From an uncultured Clostridia bacterium (GTDB lineage Bacteria > Bacillota > Clostridia > TANB77 > CAG-508), in the NCBI GenBank assembly GCA_934183045.1, contig CAKPRW010000044.1, positions 1 through 12,455 of the forward strand: a DNA stretch of 12,455 nucleotides, written 5' to 3'. The stretch's first letter is position 1, and every line of letters begins with the position of its first letter. A program made the translations under genes and the position numbers. A model generated the notes under the pieces. The model did no database searches. It was not told the origin of the DNA and saw only the letters and a program-made list of their open reading frames with translations. Positions 8,001 through 12,455 of this stretch are shown piece after piece.

Positions 8001-8957
8001 AATTGTATATGGAATACTATTTTCACTAGCTGTCATGTTAATTGGCCCTACTATATAATTGTCACCTTCAGTTTCGTAGTCTAATGTTGATGTATTTACT
8101 TTAATTGGTGAAGTAGTTGATGTTTCAGTTGCATAATTAGCAGCATTTTTTTCTGCTGTTTTTATTAAGTAATTATATAAAATTTCAGCTTGTTGTTGTC
8201 TCTCTAGTCCTTCATTTGTATCCCATCTCTTAAAATCACTTAAACTAGTATAACTATTTCCATCAGTACTATAATTTAACCATCCTGTATTTGATGTTTT
8301 GTCATATACAGAATCCCCATAATTAGTAAAATACCATAAAGCAGCTTGTTGAACAGCCTTAACATCATCTTCATTTAATAAATAACTATATTCTTCATTA
8401 CTAATTCCTGCTGCTTCTAGTAATGCATCTTTTTCTTCTATTGATGATTCACCTTTTATATAGAAATTATCTAATATTGCTAATATTGCATTATATTTAC
8501 TTATTTTAGTTCCATCAGCTAAAGCAATATCTCCTTCAACAATAGATTTCAATGTATCATTTTGAGCTCTTATTGCTTCTTTTTCTGTTTTCATATCATA
8601 AAAGATATTATATGTTTCTCTTTTTGCTGTATCAGAGAAACCAACTCCTGCTTTTACACAGAATATACTTGAATCTATTGGACTATTACTTGTCTCACTA
8701 GAATATTTTACTATATTCCATATTGGAGCAGCAACAATACTATTTGTTGTACTACCATTTGCATTTGGATCTCCTATGGCATATCCGAAATAACTTTTAT
8801 TTTCTCCTCCAATGTCTACCTCATTATTTGACATTAGCCTTGTAACTCCTAAATATAATGGTGTAGCTGCTGTTGCTGCATAAGTTACACCTTGAGAACA
8901 TGCTAATACGCAAAACATGATTATACTAATAGCAATTATTAGAACCTTTTTTCTCAT
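5043..8957 (-). CDS. Giant secreted adhesin with Cys-Gln thioester domain and four DUF11-like repeats
   Basis: A 1304-residue surface protein. Order: signal peptide 1-27 (cleavage near VTYA27); predicted thioester domain about 33-275; a beta-rich connecting domain about 285-412; four stalk repeats from 417; and a transmembrane helix about 1279-1300 ending KKYVL. The thioester call rests on the paired signatures SIFCVKAG with C100 and VQQAALWYF with Q204 before L207-W208. In known thioester adhesins such Cys and Gln form an internal bond that captures host amines covalently. Each repeat begins FDLALRK or similar (417, 641, 873, 1101) and contains a YNEG-x-x-x-GYA-like turn and a P-x-x-L-x-F strand, as in DUF11/prealbumin-like folds. 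There is no LPXTG, so attachment is by the C-terminal helix. GGAG (8968-8971) lies 10 bases before ATG. A promoter (9013-9040) and a matching terminator (4994-5036) suggest a single-gene unit. The bond itself is inferred. Confidence 0.85.
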   Translation of the reverse strand: MRKKVLIIAISIIMFCVLACSQGVTYAATAATPLYLGVTRLMSNNEVDIGGENKSYFGYAIGDPNANGSTTNSIVAAPIWNIVKYSSETSNSPIDSSIFCVKAGVGFSDTAKRETYNIFYDMKTEKEAIRAQNDTLKSIVEGDIALADGTKISKYNAILAILDNFYIKGESSIEEKDALLEAAGISNEEYSYLLNEDDVKAVQQAALWYFTNYGDSVYDKTSNTGWLNYSTDGNSYTSLSDFKRWDTNEGLERQQQAEILYNYLIKTAEKNAANYATETSTTSPIKVNTSTLDYETEGDNYIVGPINMTASENSIPYTISLAIKNGSTDITSYSLLDQNKRKTDKTVKDLVGNNFYISIPKSSVTISNLNIGIDINYSTTKLTLWGSSTNNLAQPVVIPEKKSETVSVKLTPPSKKFDLALRKYITKVNGEELTGSNSRVPNIDESTLKTGTTATYKHRKDPITVETGSIVTYKMTIYNEGEKAGRATKVIDQLPTGLKFKDVVSGNFELGAYNQTDNTLTLIRKDDNNNNLNAYTEGKLDSETIEIECEVTADSDSSNKVLTNVAWIAEEIDGESNITITNQNGADRDSEPSTTPSVNKDNMSDYIGNNNKSDLTDSNYYYKGQQDDDDFEKLILMPDTFDLKLIKRIVAVNNQNVPERIESVDVSKLNTVDENGKLITTGDYKLNKDPVGVKKGDIVTYTFRIYNEGTMDGYASEITEDIPAGLQFLWSEKEGEELQNDTTLTDEEKEAIEFNQKYLWGKFVYDDKKENIVQISSEYLSKENETTEGANLIKAFGKNDGTKTEADISYKELSVKLKVVSEDQAGSIIRNEAEISEDTDKDGNSVDDRDSDTEKWVKYEDDEDYDNIILQSFDLALRKFIIAVSDDTTIADNEYLKNEDGSYKRAPVVDTSKLNTEDENGKLITTAIYNHTKEPILVKQNDIIVYMLRVYNEGDMDGYASEIKDHLPPYLEFVDGDFNKKYGWSASEDGRTITTKYLENSKITKATKNSDGKYVLAYKEVPIMCKVKDTAKSNEKITNIADITEYLDENKNKVTDRDSQPDNVVLPSDENLPSYKDDESGDYIPGQQDDDDFEKVIVKTFDLALRKWVTQAIVIENGKQSVTNTGHDAWDDPEQIVKVELHRKKLNQVTVKFRYSIRVYNQGDVEGYAKEITDYIPEGLKFVAEDNPGWTDEGNNVISTTLLKDTLLKPGEYADVEVLLTWINSQDNMGVKVNTAEISKDYNEYGLPDKDSTPDNRKQGEDDIDDAPVMLSVSTGQVRIYFTIGFVVLITIAGGVVLIKKYVL
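5148..7709 (-). repeat. Four diverged stalk repeats within the adhesin gene
   Basis: Repeat 1 is 7038-7709 (residues 417-640), repeat 2 is 6342-7037 (641-872), repeat 3 is 5658-6341 (873-1100) and repeat 4 is 5148-5657 (1101-1270, shorter). Each opens with FDL, has an [N/Q]G turn after VYN or IYN, and closes with D[RK]DS followed by an Asp/Glu cluster. GQQDDDDFEK recurs exactly at 624-633 and 1086-1095. Similarity at DNA level is patchy: CTTAATGCTAAGTCAAATG recurs at 5641 and about 6328. This implies old duplication rather than recent copying. Confidence 0.85.
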
Positions 8958-8978
8958 AATAAATATTCTCCTTTTTTC

Positions 8979-9122
8979 TTATTTTATTAATAAAATATTG
9001 TTTCTGTATATTATTTTACTATAATTATTTTTTAAGTCAATATGGCTTTTTTTATGCAATTTTTTTATACTCTTTATGGCTTCTAACTTACTACGGAAAG
9101 AGCCTTCGAGGGTTGTTTGCAT
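8979..9122 (-). CDS. Possible 47-residue small ORF upstream of the adhesin
   Basis: ATG at 9122-9120 opens a 47-codon frame starting MQTTLEGSFRSKLEAIKS, lysine-rich later, ending at TAA 8981-8979, 21 bases before the adhesin start. GGGGAA at 9134-9129 is a plausible ribosome site 6 bases upstream, and the frame upstream is closed by a stop at 9140-9138. The first 14 codons use G/C-rich codons (ACC, CTC, GGC, CGT) unlike the neighbours, and the rest is typical AT-rich. It has no membrane segment or recognised family. If real it is a leader peptide or small partner of the adhesin. The adhesin promoter at 9013-9040 lies inside it, which counts against a simple co-transcribed gene. A non-coding structured element is an equal alternative. 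Confidence 0.3.
   Translation of the reverse strand: MQTTLEGSFRSKLEAIKSIKKLHKKSHIDLKNNYSKIIYRNNILLIK
8981..8996. repeat. 16-bp AT palindrome before the adhesin ribosome site
   Basis: ATTTTATT is followed directly by its inverse AATAAAAT. It sits between the proposed adhesin transcription start and GGAG, a suitable operator position, but all-AT palindromes arise readily by chance here. Confidence 0.3.
8998..9025 (+). promoter_or_regulatory. Candidate sigma-A promoter for the carboxypeptidase
   Basis: TTGTTT (8998-9003), a 16-base spacer and a perfect TATAAT (9020-9025) point to a start near 9032. This would give a leader of about 255 bases before the gene at 9287, including the 9049-9127 dyad. 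It overlaps the minus-strand adhesin promoter. AT-rich DNA makes such matches common. Confidence 0.4.
9013..9040 (-). promoter_or_regulatory. Candidate sigma-A promoter for the adhesin
   Basis: TTGACT (9040-9035), a 16-base spacer and TAAAAT (9018-9013) read toward the adhesin. The expected start near 9006 gives a leader of about 50 bases. Confidence 0.5.
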
Positions 9123-9127
9123 AAAAA
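9049..9127. other. 79-base dyad-bounded element, possible structured leader RNA
   Basis: TTTTTATGCAA (9049-9059) and TTGCATAAAAA (9117-9127) are exact inverses. Inside, CTCTTT (9070-9075) can pair with AAAGAG (9097-9102), or GGCT (9078-9081) with AGCC (9101-9104), and AGCC with GGTT across TTCGAG. The nested and competing helices look like a regulatory RNA on the plus strand, upstream of the carboxypeptidase. I do not recognise it as any riboswitch class I know. Confidence 0.35.
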
Positions 9128-9275
9128 GTTCCCCACATTACAATTATATTACATTTTCGTTATAAAATCAATGCTTTGTTGAAATTATTGTCTTTTTTGC
9201 CTTTTCCGTAATAAATTGCTTATTCAACATCTTATATTAAATCATATTTTTATTTAATTACTAATATATTTTTAT

Positions 9276-9281
9276 AGGTGA
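9276..9281 (+). promoter_or_regulatory. Ribosome binding site deciding the carboxypeptidase start
   Basis: AGGTGA ends five bases before the GTG at 9287. The earlier in-frame GTG at 9278 lies inside this site, so 9287 is the real start. Confidence 0.8.
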
Positions 9282-9286
9282 TTTTA

Positions 9287-10561
9287 GTGAAATATAAATT
9301 AAACAAAATATTTATAAAAGTTATGATTTGTTTACTAATTCTAAATTTTATGCTTATATCTTCAAATACCTTTGCTGATGATATAGATTACGAAAACGAA
9401 TTAGAAACATCTTCTTTAGAAGTAGAAAATAAATCTAAAACAGAGGAAAATTTAAAACTTAATTCTCGTTCATGTGTAATTTTGGATAGAACTAGTTCCA
9501 AAGTATTATATGGAAAAAATGAATATAATAAGGTAAAAATGGCATCAACAACTAAAATAATGACTGCTATAATTGTTATTGAAAATTATGATTTAAATAA
9601 AACTATTGAAGTTTCAAAAAAAGCTGCAAATACTGGCGGATCAAGATTAGGATTAAAAACAGGCGACAAAATTACTATTAATGATTTATTATATGGTCTA
9701 ATGTTGCGTTCTGGAAATGATGCAGCAGTATGTCTTGCAGAATGTACAGCAGGTAGCGTTGCTAATTTTGCTGTGTTAATGAATAATAAAGCATCTGAAC
9801 TAGGTTTGAATAATAGTCATTTCGAGTCTCCTCATGGCTTAGATTCAGATAATCATTATACAACAGCATATGAACTTGCAAAGTTATCTAACTATGCTTT
9901 AAGAAATAAGACTTTTGCCAAAATAGTAGGAACTAAAACTTATACTGTAACTATAAATGGAAGTCCAAAAACTTTATCTAATACAAATGAATTACTTGGT
10001 AATTTAAATGGAGTATATGGAATAAAAACTGGTTTTACAAATGGTGCAAATCGTTGTTTAGTCACAGCTTGTAAAAGAGGAAATATGGATATAATATGCG
10101 TTGTACTTGGGGCAGATACAAAAAAATTTAGAACTCAAGATAGTGTAAAATTAATTGAATATGCATTCAATAATTTCGAATATGTTGATATAGAAAATAT
10201 TGTCAATTCTCAATTTGAAACATGGAAATCCAAAAATATGAGCACATTTTCTATAAATAAGAAATCATTTACCTCTAATTTTGATATTTCTTTATCAAAG
10301 TTAGATTCCTATACTTTTCCTGTAAATAAATCTGAATCTAATAATATTAAGACTTTAGTGAATGTAGAGAAAAATTTAGATGCACCAATAAAAAAAGGAA
10401 ATATTATAGGCAGCATAAATGTTTATACTGAATCAAGCAATTTGGTAACTATTCCAATTATCGTAAATGATGATATTAATAGAAATAACTTGTCAAACTA
10501 TTTATATTATTTTTTCAAAAATTATAATTCTATTACTTTTAATGCATTTTCTAATATTTAG
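9287..10561 (+). CDS. D-alanyl-D-alanine carboxypeptidase, peptidase S11 (DacA/DacF-like)
   Basis: A low-molecular-mass penicillin-binding protein that removes the terminal D-Ala from peptidoglycan pentapeptides outside the membrane, limiting cross-linking. From the GTG at 9287 it has 424 residues. The signal peptide is about 1-30 (hydrophobic core MICLLILNFMLISS, cleavage after FA30) and an acidic/Ser linker reaches about 55. The serine-peptidase domain shows all three motifs: S87-T-T-K90 (SxxK, nucleophile), S142-G-N144 (SxN) and K247-T-G249 (KTG). The C-terminal PBP5_C-like beta domain covers about 295-395, and the last 24 residues are aromatic and could form the usual amphipathic membrane anchor. 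Length fits the family. It is divergent from the adhesin and convergent with acpP, with a terminator between. Whether it is the vegetative or the sporulation-type paralogue cannot be decided here. Confidence 0.95.
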   Translation: MKYKLNKIFIKVMICLLILNFMLISSNTFADDIDYENELETSSLEVENKSKTEENLKLNSRSCVILDRTSSKVLYGKNEYNKVKMASTTKIMTAIIVIENYDLNKTIEVSKKAANTGGSRLGLKTGDKITINDLLYGLMLRSGNDAAVCLAECTAGSVANFAVLMNNKASELGLNNSHFESPHGLDSDNHYTTAYELAKLSNYALRNKTFAKIVGTKTYTVTINGSPKTLSNTNELLGNLNGVYGIKTGFTNGANRCLVTACKRGNMDIICVVLGADTKKFRTQDSVKLIEYAFNNFEYVDIENIVNSQFETWKSKNMSTFSINKKSFTSNFDISLSKLDSYTFPVNKSESNNIKTLVNVEKNLDAPIKKGNIIGSINVYTESSNLVTIPIIVNDDINRNNLSNYLYYFFKNYNSITFNAFSNI

Positions 10562-10575
10562 CCATTATTAAATAA

Positions 10576-10608
10576 AAAAGAGGAAGTATTTAAATACTTC
10601 CTTTTTTA
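10576..10608. terminator. Bidirectional terminator between carboxypeptidase and acpP
   Basis: AGGAAGTATTT (10581-10591) and AAATACTTCCT (10592-10602) form a perfect 22-base palindrome flanked by an A run on the left and a T run on the right, so it can stop RNA from either side. It sits between the convergent stops at 10561 and 10613. Confidence 0.9.
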
Positions 10609-10612
10609 TTTT

Positions 10613-10855
10613 CTATTTTACATTTTCTTTTATGTATTCAACAACATCTTGAACAGTTACAACTTTTTCTGCATCGCTATCTGGTATTTCAATATCAAAT
10701 TCTTCTTCTAGTGCCATTACTAATTCTACTATATCAAGTGAATCAGCACCTAGATCATCTATAAATGATGCTTCCATTGTAACAGCGTTTTCTGCAACAC
10801 CTAATTGTTCTACAATAATTCCTTTTACTTTTTCTAATACTTCTTCTGAACTCAT
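10613..10855 (-). CDS. acpP: Acyl carrier protein
   Basis: An 80-residue acidic four-helix protein that carries growing acyl chains as a thioester on 4'-phosphopantetheine during type II fatty acid synthesis in the cytosol. The attachment serine is S39 in the canonical GADSLDIVELVM (36-47), preceded by FIDDL and followed by the helix EEEFDIEIPD (50-59). Its length is exactly typical. AGGAGGTGA (10873-10865) lies nine bases before ATG, one of the strongest ribosome sites in the window. It follows plsX by 150 bases on the same strand but has its own promoter at 10923-10951, fitting the high demand for the protein. It hands acyl groups to PlsX, so the pairing is functional. The fabD, fabG and fabH genes often found nearby are absent here. 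Confidence 0.97.
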   Translation of the reverse strand: MSSEEVLEKVKGIIVEQLGVAENAVTMEASFIDDLGADSLDIVELVMALEEEFDIEIPDSDAEKVVTVQDVVEYIKENVK

Positions 10856-10922
10856 TATACGAGTTCACCTCCTCTCAAGTTTTAAAATGATTTATTCATT
10901 TATTCTTCTTTTTCATATTTCA

Positions 10923-10951
10923 TTTATATTATATGTTAGTATATTTGTCAA
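10923..10951 (-). promoter_or_regulatory. Sigma-A promoter of acpP
   Basis: A perfect TTGACA (10951-10946), a 17-base spacer and TATAAA (10928-10923) point to a start near 10916 and a leader of about 60 bases. It is the best promoter match in the window and allows acpP to be expressed apart from plsX. Confidence 0.75.
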
Positions 10952-11005
10952 GTGTATTATAAAAATATTTTTATTTTATACTAGACAGTCACTTTTTCTA
11001 CTTAT

Positions 11006-12040
11006 TTAGCCTTTTTTATTGTCATTAGATTTTTGAAATTCTTCTATCATTCTTTCTACCGCTTTGTTTTCTACAAATTTTTCTGCTTGAATAATTGTAT
11101 ATTCAAATAATAGTTTATCACTACTTCCATGAGCTTTTACTACTGGTTTTTTTACTCCTAAGAATAAAGCTCCTCCATATGATTTGTAATCCATTGTTTT
11201 ACTAAATCTTTTTATCGCTGGTAGTGCGGGAATTGATAATATCTTAGCAAATATATTTTTTGTTAGGCTTTCTGTTAAAGTTTTTTTAACGAACTTTCCT
11301 AATCCTTCTGTAGTTTTTAAAAATACATTTCCGGTAAATCCATCTGATACTATAGCATCTATTTTCCCAGAAAAGGCATCTCTACCTTCTACATTTCCAA
11401 CAAAATTAATATCTAATTCTTCTGATTTTTCTTTTAATAATTTATAACTTTCTTTAACTAATTCATTTCCTTTTGTCTCTTCTGTTCCTATATTTAGTAA
11501 CCCAATAGCAGGTTTTTCTATTCCATATGTGTTTCTTAAGTAAATGCTTGACATTTGTGCAAATTGAAGTAGATTTATTGGTTTGCAGTTTGTATTTGAT
11601 CCTGCATCAATTAAAAGTAATTGACTTTTATATGCAGGTAGTATTCCTGCTAAAGCTGGTCTATCTATTCCCTTTATTCTTCCTACTAATAATGTTGCTC
11701 CTGTTAGTAATGCTCCTGAATTACCAGCTGAAATGAATACATCTCCCTCTCCTTCTTTTAACATTTTAAATCCAACAACCATTGATGAATCTTTTTTATG
11801 TTTTATTGCTATAGTCGGTGTATCTTCCATTTCTATTGTTTCTGTTGCATTTTTTATTTTTAGTCTATCTGAAATTTCTTCCATTTCTTTTCCATAGAAT
11901 TCTTTAATCTTTGATCTTATTACATCTTCTTTTCCTATTAAAATAACTTCTGCTTTTACTTTATTTATTGCATTTATTGCTCCCTTTATATTTGCATCTG
12001 GTGCATTATCTCCGCCCATTGCATCAAGAAGTATTTTCAT
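11006..12040 (-). CDS. plsX: Phosphate acyltransferase PlsX
   Basis: A peripheral membrane enzyme converting acyl-ACP and phosphate to acyl-phosphate, the donor for PlsY in the first step of phospholipid synthesis. The 344 residues match the family length. The opening LLDAMGGDNAPD (4-15) is the family signature. SAGNSGALLTGA (104-115), LIDAGSNT (143-150), GNVEGRD (215-221) and VSDGFTGNVFLK (231-242) are the other conserved blocks, in expected order. The protein is intact. GGGGAGGA (12054-12047) lies six bases before ATG. It is the upstream gene of a plsX-acpP pair. A candidate promoter is at 12090-12118 and the tuf terminator isolates it from the gene beyond. I saw no FapR-type operator in its upstream region. 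Confidence 0.97.
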   Translation of the reverse strand: MKILLDAMGGDNAPDANIKGAINAINKVKAEVILIGKEDVIRSKIKEFYGKEMEEISDRLKIKNATETIEMEDTPTIAIKHKKDSSMVVGFKMLKEGEGDVFISAGNSGALLTGATLLVGRIKGIDRPALAGILPAYKSQLLLIDAGSNTNCKPINLLQFAQMSSIYLRNTYGIEKPAIGLLNIGTEETKGNELVKESYKLLKEKSEELDINFVGNVEGRDAFSGKIDAIVSDGFTGNVFLKTTEGLGKFVKKTLTESLTKNIFAKILSIPALPAIKRFSKTMDYKSYGGALFLGVKKPVVKAHGSSDKLLFEYTIIQAEKFVENKAVERMIEEFQKSNDNKKG

Positions 12041-12089
12041 TGTGAGTCCTCCCCTTTTTTCGTTTTTACTATTATATTTGACTTTTTAT

Positions 12090-12118
12090 ATTTTATTATT
12101 AAATCTCGAAAAAATCAA
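12090..12118 (-). promoter_or_regulatory. Candidate promoter of plsX
   Basis: TTGATT (12118-12113), a 17-base spacer and TAAAAT (12095-12090) lie about 50 bases before the plsX start, downstream of the tuf terminator. The match is moderate in AT-rich DNA. Confidence 0.4.
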
Positions 12119-12226
12119 TACTTTGCAAAAAATAAAATATATAAGCTATATCTAAATGATTAATTTTAATTTTTTAGTATATTCTACGTTGTCTATTATA
12201 TTTAATTTTAGTGTTTTTATATAAAA

Positions 12227-12272
12227 AAATACATCTCAAATATTAGACGAATCTAATATTTAAGATGTATTT
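12227..12272 (-). terminator. Strong tuf terminator with UUCG tetraloop
   Basis: Two 21-base arms (12227-12247 and 12252-12272) pair along their length around a four-base loop that reads UUCG in minus-strand RNA. The single imperfect position is a U-G wobble on the minus strand but a C-A mismatch on the plus strand. A T-rich stretch follows. It sits 27 bases past the tuf stop. Confidence 0.9.
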
Positions 12273-12299
12273 AATTATTTAAGTTTTTTCATTTTATAA

Positions 12300-12455
12300 T
12301 TATTCAATTATATCAGAAACAACACCTGAACCAACTGTTCTACCACCTTCACGGATAGCGAATCTTAATCCTTTTTCAATAGCGATAGGTGTAATTAATT
12401 CAATTGTCATTGATACGTTATCACCTGGCATAACCATTTCTGTTCCAGCAGGTAA
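12300..12455 (-). CDS. tuf: Elongation factor Tu, C-terminal 51 residues (partial)
   Basis: Translating from the right edge to TAA at 12302-12300 gives the end of EF-Tu domain 3, the GTPase that delivers aminoacyl-tRNA to the ribosome. Recognisable blocks are VMPGDNVSM, then ITPIAIEKGLRFAIREGGRT, and the ending VGSGVVSDIIE. The reading frame is uninterrupted and the rest of the gene lies beyond the window. Codon use contains several favoured codons (GGT, CGT, GTT) as expected for a highly expressed gene. The strong terminator just downstream closes its transcription unit. Confidence 0.97.
   Translation of the reverse strand, partial: LPAGTEMVMPGDNVSMTIELITPIAIEKGLRFAIREGGRTVGSGVVSDIIE

Larger units (their letters stand above)
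8958..9286. other. 329-base divergent intergenic region between adhesin and carboxypeptidase
   Basis: It contains the adhesin ribosome site and promoter, an overlapping plus-strand promoter, the palindrome ATTTTATTAATAAAAT (8981-8996), an 11-base-pair dyad closing a 79-base segment (9049-9127) and a possible minus-strand small ORF (8979-9122). The block around 9091-9135 is visibly richer in G and C than its surroundings. From about 9140 to 9275 nothing is recognisable beyond AT-rich leader. Confidence 0.6.

Noticed and set aside
8890..8957. Lipoprotein signal (VLAC20) in the adhesin
   Set aside because: Leucine at -2 is unusual for a lipobox, and a signal peptidase I site at VTYA27 fits better with a membrane-helix-anchored protein.
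9049..9140. Known riboswitch (c-di-GMP class I/II, c-di-AMP, SAM, T-box) before adhesin or carboxypeptidase
   Set aside because: I looked for their conserved blocks on both strands (for example GACGCAAAGCC, or the T-box AGGGTGGAACCGCG) and found none.
9076..9165. 29-residue plus-strand ORF starting MASNLLRKEPSRV
   Set aside because: It has no ribosome binding site (only T-rich sequence precedes ATG) and it overlaps the dyad and the better minus-strand small ORF.

Overview
The window is very AT-rich DNA with standard-code genes, strong G-rich Shine-Dalgarno sites and Gram-positive envelope proteins. It ends in the C-terminus of a Bacillota-type elongation factor Tu. The best reading is a chromosomal segment of a low-GC clostridial or related Bacillota bacterium, probably an uncultured or host-associated one. 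Species cannot be named from sequence alone.

Left part (1-1454): a tyrosine recombinase of the Tn916/phage type enters from outside the window (its frame is open to base 1) and ends at 1041. A hairpin terminator follows directly, and then a 413-base gap. The gap holds a G/C-block repeat resembling integrase arm sites, so the edge of an integrated element is likely here.

Accessory part (1455-4798), all on the minus strand: a 423-residue protein with a C-terminal HEPN RNase motif (R370-x4-H375) and an ApeA-like layout, a candidate anti-phage effector; a Nudix hydrolase; and a two-gene operon encoding a secreted His-rich YHYH/Big2 membrane-anchored protein followed by a bacterial PH-domain protein.

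Surface protein (5043-8957, minus): a 1304-residue secreted adhesin. It has a predicted Cys-Gln thioester domain, four diverged ~170-230-residue DUF11-like stalk repeats each ending in an acidic, calcium-loop-like segment, and a C-terminal membrane helix without LPXTG. Its upstream region (8958-9286) is shared with a divergent gene and is unusually rich in signals: face-to-face overlapping promoters, a 79-base dyad and a possible 47-residue small ORF.

Core part (9287-12455): a D-alanyl-D-alanine carboxypeptidase (plus) converges on a bidirectional terminator with the minus-strand fatty-acid and phospholipid genes acpP and plsX. The start of the plsX region is separated by a strong UUCG terminator from the end of tuf. 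Peptidoglycan trimming, lipid precursor supply and translation are housekeeping; the adhesin, YHYH/PH operon, HEPN gene and integrase are the variable part.
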